DNA of 64,000 bases from positions 90,243 to 154,242 of the forward strand of contig SVEM01000001.1 of assembly GCA_015057375.1 (NCBI GenBank), in the 5' to 3' direction. The position numbers and the translations under genes were made by a program. Positions within the stretch are counted from its first letter, which is position 1, and every line of letters begins with the position of its first letter. This document shows, one piece after another, positions 36,865 through 46,191 of this stretch. The notes beneath the pieces were generated by a model. That model did no database searches. It had not been told where the DNA came from and was given only the letters and a program-made list of their open reading frames with translations. The stretch comes from Lachnospiraceae bacterium. Its GTDB lineage: Bacteria > Bacillota > Clostridia > Lachnospirales > Lachnospiraceae.

Positions 36865-37521
36865 TCAAAATTCTGTAATCATACTGTCTGTAAAATCTTG
36901 TATAAAATAATCTGCCGCCTCTATTTTCTTATCAATAAACTCTTCAGAATATTCATCGGCAACAGCACAGGTCCTCATTCCTGCATTTTTTGCTGCACAT
37001 ATTCCTTTATACAGATCCTCAAATACCAGACACTTCTTCGGGTCCACTCCTAGCTTGTCTGCTACAAGAAGATATATATCCGGTGCGGGCTTTCCGTGCT
37101 TTACTTCACTTGCCGTATGTATTTCACTAAAATAACCCGCCATATTATGTGCATTCAGACATGCCATACACAGTTGAATCGAATTACTTGTCGCTATAGC
37201 ACATCTTATATTTTTTTGCTTTAATTTCTCAAGAAAATCAAGAACTCCCGGCTTTGGGAACACTTCAGTATTATACTTGTCCCATGCCATCTGATTCCAG
37301 TCAGCCTTCATCTTTTCTACCGAATCAGGTATCTTAAATACTTCCTTAAAGTACACCGCAATTTCATTGAAACTCATACCTTCTATGTCTGTCTGGTATT
37401 TGTGTGTGAAGGGAATATCAAAACGCTTAAAATACTCTATATCAATATCCTCCCACATCCACATGGAGTCCATCAGTGTTCCATCGAGATCAAATATTAT
37501 TGCCTCAATGTCCTTAAACAT
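36865..37521 (-). CDS. HAD-superfamily hydrolase, beta-phosphoglucomutase-like
   Basis: 218 residues. Motif I FDLDGTLMDS (nucleophile Asp11, Asp13), motif II IATSN, lysine in GKPAPDIYL, and motif IV VFEDLYKGI. A helical cap lies between motifs I and II, as in the beta-phosphoglucomutase/phosphoglycolate phosphatase group. The substrate is unknown. It starts directly after the stop of the alarmone synthetase gene. Confidence 0.9.
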   Translation of the reverse strand: MFKDIEAIIFDLDGTLMDSMWMWEDIDIEYFKRFDIPFTHKYQTDIEGMSFNEIAVYFKEVFKIPDSVEKMKADWNQMAWDKYNTEVFPKPGVLDFLEKLKQKNIRCAIATSNSIQLCMACLNAHNMAGYFSEIHTASEVKHGKPAPDIYLLVADKLGVDPKKCLVFEDLYKGICAAKNAGMRTCAVADEYSEEFIDKKIEAADYFIQDFTDSMITEF

Positions 37522-38334
37522 CTAAAAACCCTCCTGAACCTGTTGAGCCCTGTATCCTTCCGCAATTACATCAAGCTCATTTGCAAATCTCTCAAGCATA
37601 GCCAGATCCTTAAGCTCATAAAGTCTGTAAAACTCTGCCTGAATCTTATCTATCTCTCGTCTGTTAGCAACGCCGTACAGATTCTGAATATTATTAAGTA
37701 TCTCAGATATAACCGCGTCAGTATGGTTCATATAATTCTGTGCATTCATTATCTCATCACGTACCGACGACATCTCTTTGTCAAGCATAATAATAGCTTC
37801 CGCGGCAACCTGAAGTCTTTTCTTAATATGTTCCGGCATCTGTGATCTGTACTTATACTGCAGCGAATGTTCTATAGTTCCCCAAAAATTCATCGCAAGA
37901 GTCCTTATCTGAATCTCTGTCTTAATTGTCTTTGTCCCGGATATCGTCTGAACTTCATACAGAATAATCAGATGATAACTTCTATATCCGCTTGCTTTGC
38001 TGTGAGTGATATAATCTCTCTCCTCTATAATCTTCATATCTGAACGATTACGGATAATTTCAACCACAGACCAGATATCCTCAACAAACTGACAGATGAT
38101 TCTGATTCCTGCAATATCCTGTATATTATCTTCGATATCATTAATATCTATATTCTTTTTCTGCGCTTTCTCAAGAATACTTGAAACCTTTTTAACACGT
38201 CCTTCAACAGACACTATAGGCGAGTATTCTCCCATGCTTTTGTACTCGTTATTAATATGACTGAACTTCATGCACAGTTCATCTACTGCTGCTTTATACG
38301 GCATAAGAAGTTCTCGCCACATCCTTGTTTCCAT
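37522..38334 (-). CDS. relQ: small alarmone synthetase (RelQ-type GTP pyrophosphokinase)
   Basis: 270 residues, a synthetase-only RelA/SpoT homologue without hydrolase or regulatory domains. The core has GRVKKVSSILEK, IQDIAGIRIIC, SGYRSYHLI and TEIQIRTLAMNFW, then a helical C-terminus that in RelQ forms the tetramer. It makes (p)ppGpp. Two TATAAT boxes lie about 35 and 45 bases upstream, without a good -35. It is first in the relQ-HAD-membrane protein-pseudouridine synthase-recU run. Confidence 0.92.
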   Translation of the reverse strand: METRMWRELLMPYKAAVDELCMKFSHINNEYKSMGEYSPIVSVEGRVKKVSSILEKAQKKNIDINDIEDNIQDIAGIRIICQFVEDIWSVVEIIRNRSDMKIIEERDYITHSKASGYRSYHLIILYEVQTISGTKTIKTEIQIRTLAMNFWGTIEHSLQYKYRSQMPEHIKKRLQVAAEAIIMLDKEMSSVRDEIMNAQNYMNHTDAVISEILNNIQNLYGVANRREIDKIQAEFYRLYELKDLAMLERFANELDVIAEGYRAQQVQEGF

Positions 38335-38397
38335 AACAAAGCCCCCAAATCCATTATTAATAATTATTATATCACATTATATCATCCTTTGCACAAT

Positions 38398-38437
38398 AAA
38401 AAACGGCTCACTCTAAAATTAGCGTGGAACCGTTTTT
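38398..38437 (-). terminator. terminator after the amino-acid ABC importer
   Basis: Hairpin ACGGTTCCAC / GTGAGCCGT (one bulge) flanked by an A-run and T-run on both sides, ending TTTTTTATT on the minus strand. It is about 40 bases past the importer ATPase stop. Only minus-strand genes flank it, although the sequence could work both ways. Confidence 0.75.
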
Positions 38438-38477
38438 CTCTTTAGTATTATCGCAATAAGCTTTATCTTATGTAAAT

Positions 38478-39254
38478 CTATGACTCGAGTATAGATTTCA
38501 AAAAGCTCTGTGTTCTTGGATTCTTCGGATTGTCAAATATAACATCCGGCGGCGCCATTTCTGTTATAATTCCGTCTGACATAAACAACACCTGATCTGC
38601 AACTTCTCTTGCAAATCCCATCTCATGTGTTACGCAAAGCATCGTCATTCCGTCATTTGCAAGTTCCTTCATAACTGTAAGAACTTCCCCTACAAGTTCA
38701 GGATCAAGTGCTGAAGTAGGCTCATCAAAAAGCATAATCTCCGGCTGCATTGCAAGCGCACGTGCTATGGCAACTCGCTGCTGCTGTCCTCCTGAAAGTC
38801 TTGACGGATATTCATCTGCCTTATCCGAAAGTCCAACTCTGCGTAAAAGATCAAGCGCAATTATTCTTGCTTCTTCCTTGTCCATCTTTCTTACATTAAT
38901 CGGTGCAAGTGTAACATTATCAAGCACGGTAAGATGAGGAAAAAGATTAAATCTCTGGAAAACCATTCCCATCTCAAGAAGCATTTCCTTCTGTTTAACA
39001 GGATCAATACGCTCTATCGTTTTATCATTTTCTCTATGCAAAAACAACTCATCTTTTATAAATATCTTTCCGCCTGTTATAGTCTCAAGCTGATTCAGCG
39101 AACGAAGATATGTAGACTTTCCTGCTCCTGAAGGACCGATGATACACATAACCTCTCCCTTTTTCACCGAGAGATTAACATCCTTAAGTACTTCAAGCTT
39201 TCCAAAACTTTTGCTGACATGTTCTGTCCTAAGTATATATTCGTAATTATCCAT
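38478..39254 (-). CDS. polar amino-acid ABC transporter ATP-binding protein (GlnQ-like)
   Basis: 258 residues. Walker [10 protein letters not shown], signature [15 protein letters not shown], Walker [15 protein letters not shown], and switch His in CVTHEMGFA. The sequence is close to the GlnQ/HisP group. It is the third gene of the importer, after the binding protein and permease; the spacing is 11 bases. Confidence 0.95.
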   Translation of the reverse strand: MDNYEYILRTEHVSKSFGKLEVLKDVNLSVKKGEVMCIIGPSGAGKSTYLRSLNQLETITGGKIFIKDELFLHRENDKTIERIDPVKQKEMLLEMGMVFQRFNLFPHLTVLDNVTLAPINVRKMDKEEARIIALDLLRRVGLSDKADEYPSRLSGGQQQRVAIARALAMQPEIMLFDEPTSALDPELVGEVLTVMKELANDGMTMLCVTHEMGFAREVADQVLFMSDGIITEMAPPDVIFDNPKNPRTQSFLKSILES

Positions 39255-39265
39255 ACATATGCCTC

Positions 39266-40291
39266 CTATTCGTATACTGAGAATTTGGCCTCAATCTTAT
39301 TAAACAAATAAGTAAAGAAGGCAGTAATAATAAGATAAATTATAAGTGCCGGAATAAATACCAGGTAAGAAAGTTCATTAGTCATTATAACTTTGGATAT
39401 TGTTGTAATATCCATAAGGGATATAGCAAAGACAAGTGATGCATCCTTTAATATCATAATAAACTCATTACATACCGGTGGAATCATACGTCTCACAGAC
39501 TGAGGAATAATAATCTTTCTCATAGTCTGTCCATATGTCAGTCCGAGTGCCTTACCCGCTTCTGCCTGTCCCTTATCTATTGACTGGATTGCAGCTCGTA
39601 CAATCTCAGCACAATAAGCTGCACAGTTTAATGAAAAGGAAATAAGTGCGGCAAGAAATGCACCCATATATACAGCTTCCACATCAGACATCGCAAAAAG
39701 GTCTTTCCATGCAAACCCAAATATTCCCGGTATGGCAAAATATACTACGAACATCTGGATAAGAAGCGGCGTTCCTCTGAAAAAGAATATATATGCACTA
39801 CAGACTTTGCTTATAATAAAATTCTTGGATATCTTACCAAGCGCAAGGAATATACTTATTATAAATCCGAAAAATACGGTAAGTGTGGTAAGAAGTATGG
39901 TAAGTTTTGCACCATGAAATACATTTTCCCCACATCCGAGCATCCTGTAAGTATAATTAACCATCTGACCTGTAATCTTTGCAGCTCCTTCATTTGCCGG
40001 ATAAACCTTTCCTGCAAATCCAACAAATCTCTCACGCATTGCATTAGCAGAGTTTTTGCTTGTTGTTGAAAATGAGCAGTAATTAATAATACCGAGACTG
40101 TTATAAGTAACTGTTACGGTTTTTCTTACACTGTCCTTTTCGGCTTCAAGCTGCTTCTGAATTTCAGGTGAGCACTGACTCATCATCGTTTCTTCAGATG
40201 GCTTTGTTATATTAAGTATAATACATACAATAAGAAGTACGATTATAACAATCCCATAAGTTATTCTTTTTTTATTCAATAGTTTAGACAT
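39266..40291 (-). CDS. polar amino-acid ABC transporter permease with N-terminal extension
   Basis: 341 residues, longer than the usual 215-250 of the HisM/GlnP family. Residues about 12-30 form a first membrane helix. Some 90 residues with three cysteines follow, probably outside the membrane ([11 protein letters not shown] to MLGCGENVF). The permease core then begins at [16 protein letters not shown]. The EAA loop is seen as [22 protein letters not shown]. The extension is unusual and might contact the binding protein. Confidence 0.92.
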   Translation of the reverse strand: MSKLLNKKRITYGIVIIVLLIVCIILNITKPSEETMMSQCSPEIQKQLEAEKDSVRKTVTVTYNSLGIINYCSFSTTSKNSANAMRERFVGFAGKVYPANEGAAKITGQMVNYTYRMLGCGENVFHGAKLTILLTTLTVFFGFIISIFLALGKISKNFIISKVCSAYIFFFRGTPLLIQMFVVYFAIPGIFGFAWKDLFAMSDVEAVYMGAFLAALISFSLNCAAYCAEIVRAAIQSIDKGQAEAGKALGLTYGQTMRKIIIPQSVRRMIPPVCNEFIMILKDASLVFAISLMDITTISKVIMTNELSYLVFIPALIIYLIITAFFTYLFNKIEAKFSVYE

Positions 40292-40319
40292 ATGTATCCC
40301 CTATCCGGTCTGTTAACAA

Positions 40320-41159
40320 TTATTCTCCGCTTCCGAACCAGTAAGCTGCTGCTTCTTCGAAATATCCTTCTTCTTCAAGTTGTGCCATAGCTTCGTTAAT
40401 AGCTACCTGAAGAGGTGTGTTCTCAAGACCTACTGCAATACCGAATTCCTCAGGTTCACCATTATCTATAAAAGCAATCTCATACTTATCAGGAGAACTT
40501 GCAACAAATCCTTCAGCAACAACACTGTCACATACAACAACATCAACTTCTCCGTTACTCATCTGTGTGTATCCCTGTAAAATCTGCTCTGTAGCAAGAA
40601 TTGTACAGTCGATTGTTCCTGTTGATTTGTAATCGTTCATGATTGCATCTGAAGTTGTTCCCTTCTGAAGAGCAATAGACATACCATTAAGGTCTGTAAG
40701 TGCAGAAACCTTAATGTCTGATCCCTTAGGTACAACAACTGCCTGATAGTTAGAAATATACGGTGTTGAGAAAAGAACTTCTTCTTTTCTTTCATCTGTT
40801 ATTGTAATAGCTGAAGCAACAGCATCATAATTCACACCGATTCCTGCAAGAATTCCATCAAAAGATGTGTTAATGAACTCAGCCTTAACACCCATTTTTT
40901 CAGCGATTGCATTAACAAGATCAATATCATATCCGATAGGTGTTACTCCATCATCAGCAAAATCTTCAAATGGAGGATATCCAATCTCTGCTCCGATTGT
41001 AAGGATTCCGTCATTGATAAGAGTAACGTTGCTCATATCAACAGTTGCTTCCTTAGCAGTCTCTCCGCTTTCATTAGTTGTCTTCGTGCCACATCCTGCA
41101 AGTACTGTGATACTCATGGCAGCAACAAGTGCAAGTGCCACAATTTTCTTAATCTTCAT
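40320..41159 (-). CDS. amino-acid ABC transporter substrate-binding lipoprotein
   Basis: 279 residues, bacterial extracellular solute-binding protein family 3. A lipoprotein signal with lipobox LAGC puts the modified Cys at about 22. The domain then has GILTIGAEIGYPPFEDF, GYDIDLVNAIAEKMG and ITITDERKEEVLFSTPY, typical of polar amino-acid binders. The ligand is not readable. It is first in the importer operon, with a promoter at 41246-41274 and a hairpin leader. Confidence 0.93.
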   Translation of the reverse strand: MKIKKIVALALVAAMSITVLAGCGTKTTNESGETAKEATVDMSNVTLINDGILTIGAEIGYPPFEDFADDGVTPIGYDIDLVNAIAEKMGVKAEFINTSFDGILAGIGVNYDAVASAITITDERKEEVLFSTPYISNYQAVVVPKGSDIKVSALTDLNGMSIALQKGTTSDAIMNDYKSTGTIDCTILATEQILQGYTQMSNGEVDVVVCDSVVAEGFVASSPDKYEIAFIDNGEPEEFGIAVGLENTPLQVAINEAMAQLEEEGYFEEAAAYWFGSGE

Positions 41160-41196
41160 AATATTTTTCTCTCCTTCTTAATATAAATATCAAACA

Positions 41197-41237
41197 CAAA
41201 AATGCAACGAGTACGAATTATATATACATCGTTGCAT
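41197..41237 (-). promoter_or_regulatory. leader hairpin with U-tract before the amino-acid importer (possible attenuator)
   Basis: Perfect 9-bp repeat ATGCAACGA / TCGTTGCAT around an 18-base A/T-rich loop, then five T on the minus strand. It lies between the promoter at 41246-41274 and the start at 41159, so it begins almost at the predicted transcript start. It could be an attenuator for the importer, the terminator of the upstream Gld-like unit, or an operator. Confidence 0.5.
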
Positions 41238-41245
41238 ATGTTTGT

Positions 41246-41274
41246 ATGTTACCATTTTTTTTAGCTTATGTCAA
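41246..41274 (-). promoter_or_regulatory. sigma-A promoter of the amino-acid importer
   Basis: Minus strand TTGACA, 17-bp spacer, TAACAT, with TG extended -10. The -35 lies only 5 bases past the stop of the upstream DUF4340 gene. Confidence 0.72.
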
Positions 41275-41279
41275 ACATC

Positions 41280-42764
41280 TTACTTCATAAACTTATCGTA
41301 TTTGACAATAAGATCATCTACAGCACGTTTGTCAGTCAGGAAATAATCCATTCCGTTGTTATTTACCTGATAGAAGTTATTATTGCCGTATTCAAGATAC
41401 TTTACAACAACATCTTTTCCTGAGTTTTCATGGTAAGTAATTGTAAGCACAGCATCTGCATCTGCTATAACCTCCGCATCATCTGCTTCCTGTGTTGTTA
41501 CAAAAAGATATGCCAGCGAGTATAATGTAAGAAGACCTTCCGTATCCTCGATTTTTTCTCCATTTACATAGTATACGTTTTCGTCATTTTCTTCTTTTCT
41601 TTCTACAATATATTTCTTACCGTCATATTCTACATCATAGCCCGAAAGCGAATCCACAAGTTCAGCATATATACATGCATCCGCTAACTGGATAGGTGCA
41701 AAATTAATCATAAGATTAACCGTATCTAATGATAAAGTATATACATTTACGGAACCTTTAGGATTAACATATACATAGCTGTCGCCTTCATCATCTGTAT
41801 AGCCGTTTCCTATTGCAAGTTCAAATGTACTGTACTCTCTGTTTTCCATCGGAACAGGTGTTGCCTGAGCAGCAGCCGCGTCTTCTGTTTCCGATTCGTC
41901 AGACGCACCTGTAACAGTATAATAATCAATCTTGACCGTTGCAAGAGGATCCTCTAATCCATATTCAGACAAATCTTCACAATTATAAGCCACACACTGC
42001 TTATATTTTATTGATGTATAATTGGCAAGCTGAGCATTTAGCAAATCCGTATCGGCACGGATACCATCATAAGGTGCGGTAATCCTCCATGTATAATAAT
42101 CCTTTTCGGAAAGTTCATCACCGATATATTCTGCCGCAAAATTCATGCCTTCTTTTACATTTACCGAAAATGCGGTTATATACTCTGCTGCAATATCAAC
42201 TTCATCACCTATTTCAGTAAGCTCCACAAGACTTAATGTAAAAGGCTTATAATAATTATCTGATACTGTATATACCATTGTATCAGTGTCAAGAAGTGCA
42301 TAGTGCCCCTTTGTTTCCGTCACAAGCGGTATACCGAATCTCGCATTATACTCTGTGCCGTCATTCATTGTAATGGTATAACTGAGTGTAGGTTTATCAA
42401 GGCCGTATTCTTCAAATCCTTCACCCTCTTCTGCCGGTATTGTCTTTATGGCATCAAAATCGGCAATTGCATCAAGCATACTCTGTACACTGTCTGCATT
42501 AAGCGGTGTTTCCGTAGCTTCATCAATCCATATATCATTTTTTGAAACAATGGTCACAGTGCCTTTACTGTTTGTAATAGCTATCTTTGCAACCTCGGCA
42601 GTATCAATATCATATATGTCAATAGTAGCACTCTCTGCTTCTGATTCTGCTGCTTCCTTTTCACTTTTATTCTGATTATAATTACCTATAATCTTATATC
42701 CGGCAAAAAGAGCAACAACACACACAAACATTATTACTAAAGACATAAGTTGTTTTTTCTTCAA
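41280..42764 (-). CDS. DUF4340 domain membrane-anchored protein
   Basis: 494 residues starting at TTG 42764 with GGGAGG upstream. One N-terminal membrane helix (about 7-25) anchors a large extracytoplasmic domain with DUF4340 character (IDTAEVAKIAITNSKGTVTIV, YGLDKPTLSYTI). The domain repeats the pattern of a Gln/Asp-rich beta structure. DUF4340 proteins are regularly encoded after Gld-type ABC genes, as here, and their role is not known. Confidence 0.85.
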   Translation of the reverse strand: MKKKQLMSLVIMFVCVVALFAGYKIIGNYNQNKSEKEAAESEAESATIDIYDIDTAEVAKIAITNSKGTVTIVSKNDIWIDEATETPLNADSVQSMLDAIADFDAIKTIPAEEGEGFEEYGLDKPTLSYTITMNDGTEYNARFGIPLVTETKGHYALLDTDTMVYTVSDNYYKPFTLSLVELTEIGDEVDIAAEYITAFSVNVKEGMNFAAEYIGDELSEKDYYTWRITAPYDGIRADTDLLNAQLANYTSIKYKQCVAYNCEDLSEYGLEDPLATVKIDYYTVTGASDESETEDAAAAQATPVPMENREYSTFELAIGNGYTDDEGDSYVYVNPKGSVNVYTLSLDTVNLMINFAPIQLADACIYAELVDSLSGYDVEYDGKKYIVERKEENDENVYYVNGEKIEDTEGLLTLYSLAYLFVTTQEADDAEVIADADAVLTITYHENSGKDVVVKYLEYGNNNFYQVNNNGMDYFLTDKRAVDDLIVKYDKFMK

Positions 42765-42781
42765 AATAGGTGCCTCCCAAA

Positions 42782-44239
42782 TCAGTGTTTTCTTCTTCTA
42801 AACCAAACAACAAATCCGATTCCGAGTATTGTAAGCGGAATAATTGCTATAGTAATAATTCCCCATATCGTAGCTACTCCACGGTCAACTTCCAGATATA
42901 CCTGGTCGAGACTTCTCTGTGGTACAGCTATAGACTTTGAATCTTTGCCTTTCATCCAGTCGATGCAATCGATAAGGAATTCAATATTGGCACAGTTATA
43001 ATAATTTATCCATTCATCCTTAAATGCATAAGGAGATGCAAATATAACTATCTTGCCTGTCTTATCTTTAAATGTATCTGTCACCTGTATTACAGTATCA
43101 AAAGGACCTGAAATATCACCATCTTCCTTTTCGATATTTTCACTTTCTGCATTGGTCTTTCCGTATGAATCCTCGGTTGTACTAATTATCTGCGATACTG
43201 TAATCGTACTTCTAAGTTTATCTCCGTCTACAACTTTAAGTCCTTGTACGATAGGCATAACCATGTAATCATCCAAAGTAAATTCAGATGATACGTCTGA
43301 TGTTACCGAACCAAAGTTGTTAATTATATATGTCGGATAGTTTGGAAGATGCTCTCCCTCTCTTTCAAGTACAACACTGTGTGTAACCCCTACACCATAA
43401 TACTCAAGAAGTGCCTCGTAATTAGTAAGCGGCTCATTGGTATATGCTGTAGTAAATATTGCACCGCCGCCGTTATCCAGATATTCTTTGTACAGATTAA
43501 GCTCTTCCTCTGAAATATCTGTTGTCGGACCGTTTATTAAAAGCACATTACAGTCCTCAGGAATCTCAGCTGCCGAAAGCATATCAAGAGGCTCAATAGT
43601 AACATTAGCCTTCTGTATAAGCTCTGTAACACCTTCTTCAAGTTCCATCTCTCCATGGGCTGATACAACATACATCTTAGTATGTGCTGTCTCTGTTACA
43701 AACTGCAATGCGGATGTAATCTGTCCCTCTGCGTCAAGGGTATAAGCATAGTCAGTACTCATTGTAGAATAATTAACAGACTGATCTATAATATACAAAT
43801 CCGAAAACGGAATAAACTTACTTGCTCCCGTTGTATTATTTACAACAATAACATCATTTCCGGTTATCTCCTCATCCGTGTATTCCGCAGCAAACTGAGG
43901 ATAAAGTTCAGGATCTTTCCATGTAACATCAATGTTATCAAACTGATTATACTGCTCCACAACATTCTGAAGCACCTCGTACTCTTCGCCTTCCTTAACG
44001 ATGTAGTACAAAGAAATATTATCCTTAATCTCTTCCGCAAACTTACATGTATCATCTGTAAGCGTATATATTTCTTCACGGGTAAGGTCCACAATAAGTC
44101 CTAACTGTGACACAAAAAGATTAGCAAGAATAACAATCGCAACTACAAATGTAACTACAATCGTATTGTACATTCCCTGCTTAAAATTTCTATTTGAAAA
44201 CGAACCCGTTTTTTTCACTTTTTTATTTTCTGTATTCAC
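42782..44239 (-). CDS. GldG-like ABC-associated membrane protein
   Basis: 485 residues from GTG 44239 (AAAGGAG 8 bases upstream). It has a membrane helix at about 25-50, a long extracytoplasmic domain with the GldG-type fold (NVLLINGPTTDISEEELNLYKEYLDNGGGAIF), and a C-terminal membrane helix before a short RRRKH tail. In Bacteroidetes GldG works with GldA and GldF in an ABC system first linked to gliding. In Firmicutes the role is unknown. Confidence 0.85.
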   Translation of the reverse strand: MNTENKKVKKTGSFSNRNFKQGMYNTIVVTFVVAIVILANLFVSQLGLIVDLTREEIYTLTDDTCKFAEEIKDNISLYYIVKEGEEYEVLQNVVEQYNQFDNIDVTWKDPELYPQFAAEYTDEEITGNDVIVVNNTTGASKFIPFSDLYIIDQSVNYSTMSTDYAYTLDAEGQITSALQFVTETAHTKMYVVSAHGEMELEEGVTELIQKANVTIEPLDMLSAAEIPEDCNVLLINGPTTDISEEELNLYKEYLDNGGGAIFTTAYTNEPLTNYEALLEYYGVGVTHSVVLEREGEHLPNYPTYIINNFGSVTSDVSSEFTLDDYMVMPIVQGLKVVDGDKLRSTITVSQIISTTEDSYGKTNAESENIEKEDGDISGPFDTVIQVTDTFKDKTGKIVIFASPYAFKDEWINYYNCANIEFLIDCIDWMKGKDSKSIAVPQRSLDQVYLEVDRGVATIWGIITIAIIPLTILGIGFVVWFRRRKH

Positions 44240-44263
44240 GATAACATCTCCTTTCTTAATATA

Positions 44264-45127
44264 TTAGCTCCATCTCTTTTTCTTGATTCTCATTACTGTA
44301 AAGAACAGAAACAGGAAAATAACACTGAGATAATATATTAGAGATGATATATCAACAATTCCCAGCATAAATGAATTATATCTTTCGACTACGGAAAGCC
44401 AGCTGAGTATGCTGACAACAAGACCATCATAAAATGACGGGTGTACAAAATACAGAATTGCAAATATCGCCTCTCCTATTACGAACAGCGCACCTGACAC
44501 AAAATAATTGTGCATCATTGAATAAGCTATCGCTGCAATAATAACAACCAGGATTGCCATACAAATCCACTGCGACCTGTGGTCTGTAGGAATAAGCGAT
44601 GCAATACTTGTCATAAGATAAGTAAATATCATAACAATAAATGAAATAACCGCAGCAATCACCTGACTTTCAGTCAGTGAGGAAATAAATACTCCGATTG
44701 CAAGATAAGCTGCTCCCATAAGGAAGAATCCTGCTATGCTGCTATATGACTGTATAAGCTGTGCATCTCCATACATATTCATAATAAGCGGATATGTGCA
44801 AATAACCATAATTCCTATACCGTATAATGTAAGCAATGCGAAATATTTACCTGCAATTATCTTAGGAATACTTATAGGTGATGTAAACAAAAGCTGGTCT
44901 GTCTTCTGTCTGTTTTCATCTGCAATCGTTTTCATAGTTATTATCGGCATGATAAGCACTATAACAAATGTAATGGCACTGAGTGTCGTAGACATCTCTG
45001 CGTACATGTTAAGCATATTGACAATAAAGAAGTATAAGCTGACGATAATAAGCATGATTGCGAGAAAAACACATCCGATCATGGATGTAAAATATGATTT
45101 TAATTCTTTTTTATATATTGCACCCAT
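44264..45127 (-). CDS. ABC-2 type permease (GldF-like)
   Basis: 287 residues with six hydrophobic segments. The N-terminus IYKKELKSYFTSMIG and TMKTIADENRQKTDQLLFTSP are typical of GldF/NosY-like ABC-2 permeases. The start overlaps the ATPase stop (TAATG). Confidence 0.9.
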   Translation of the reverse strand: MGAIYKKELKSYFTSMIGCVFLAIMLIIVSLYFFIVNMLNMYAEMSTTLSAITFVIVLIMPIITMKTIADENRQKTDQLLFTSPISIPKIIAGKYFALLTLYGIGIMVICTYPLIMNMYGDAQLIQSYSSIAGFFLMGAAYLAIGVFISSLTESQVIAAVISFIVMIFTYLMTSIASLIPTDHRSQWICMAILVVIIAAIAYSMMHNYFVSGALFVIGEAIFAILYFVHPSFYDGLVVSILSWLSVVERYNSFMLGIVDISSLIYYLSVIFLFLFFTVMRIKKKRWS

Positions 45128-46107
45128 TATTCAGCTACCTCCTCTGTCATCTTTTCCTTATATTTTCTGGCACTGTCTCTGTCATGTGTAAGAATAAGGA
45201 ATATCTCTTCAAGCGTAAGCTTGTGAATATGCATTTCAAGTATCGGACATGACGCTTTAGCCATAACAGCAAAGAGATTCTCTCTGATATCGACATTCTC
45301 TTCCATCTTAATAACCATACCAACTTCTTCATCGCTTACTTTCTCATATCTGACATGTCTTATTCCTTCCATGCCGTCCACAAGCGACTGTATCATAGTC
45401 ATATTTCCCTTAACAGTTACTATAAGCTCTTTAGATGCCTCAATCATTCTTCCTATATTAGCCGGAGTATCATATGCTATAAGCTTACCTTCATTTATAA
45501 TGATAATCTTATCACATACGGCACTTACCTCCTGCATAATATGAGAACTTAAAAGTATTGTATGTTTTTTACTGAGACTCTTTATGAGTTCTCTAATTTC
45601 AATAATCTGATTAGGATCGAGACCAACCGTCGGTTCATCCAGTATAAGTATCTCAGGATAACCTACAATTGCTCCTGCAAGACCCACTCTCTGCTTATAT
45701 CCTTTTGAAAGATACTTGATAAGTTTCTCTGATACATCAGCGATCTTGGTAAGATTCATGATGTCGTTAATCATCTGAGCCCTGTCTTTTTTCGGAACCT
45801 TCTTAAGTTCTGCAACAAACATAAGATACTCATATACTTTCATATCCGGATAAATAGGCGGCTGTTCCGGAAGATAACCGATGCTCTTTTTTGCTTTCTC
45901 CGGTTCATCAAACACATCATATCCGTTTACTATCGCCTGTCCGGAAGTACATGATATGTATCCGGTAATAATATTCATAGTAGTAGACTTACCCGCACCG
46001 TTAGGTCCGAGAAATCCTACAATCTCTCCTGGTTCAACTGTAAAAGACAAATCATCTACTGCAACATGACCATAATAATCCTTTACAAGATTTCTAACTT
46101 CAATCAA
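45127..46107 (-). CDS. ABC transporter ATP-binding protein (GldA/NatA-like)
   Basis: 326 residues starting at TTG 46107, with AGGAGG about 8 bases upstream; no in-frame ATG fits the conserved N-terminus. Walker A GPNGAGKST, signature LSKGYKQRVGLAGA, and Walker B ILILDEPTVGLDP. A C-terminal domain of about 90 residues follows, as in drug/lipid ABC-2 ATPases. It is the first gene of the Gld-like unit with its own promoter. Confidence 0.93.
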   Translation of the reverse strand: MIEVRNLVKDYYGHVAVDDLSFTVEPGEIVGFLGPNGAGKSTTMNIITGYISCTSGQAIVNGYDVFDEPEKAKKSIGYLPEQPPIYPDMKVYEYLMFVAELKKVPKKDRAQMINDIMNLTKIADVSEKLIKYLSKGYKQRVGLAGAIVGYPEILILDEPTVGLDPNQIIEIRELIKSLSKKHTILLSSHIMQEVSAVCDKIIIINEGKLIAYDTPANIGRMIEASKELIVTVKGNMTMIQSLVDGMEGIRHVRYEKVSDEEVGMVIKMEENVDIRENLFAVMAKASCPILEMHIHKLTLEEIFLILTHDRDSARKYKEKMTEEVAE

Positions 46108-46138
46108 CCTAGTGTCCTCCTTAAATCAAACTATAAGC

Positions 46139-46166
46139 ATTGTATACTTTATAACAATATTGTCAA
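46139..46166 (-). promoter_or_regulatory. promoter of the Gld-like ABC unit
   Basis: Minus strand TTGACA, 16-bp spacer, TACAAT, about 32 bases before the TTG start, in the 84-base gap after priA. Confidence 0.68.
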
Positions 46167-46191
46167 AAATGTGTGAACAAATGTGTATTAC

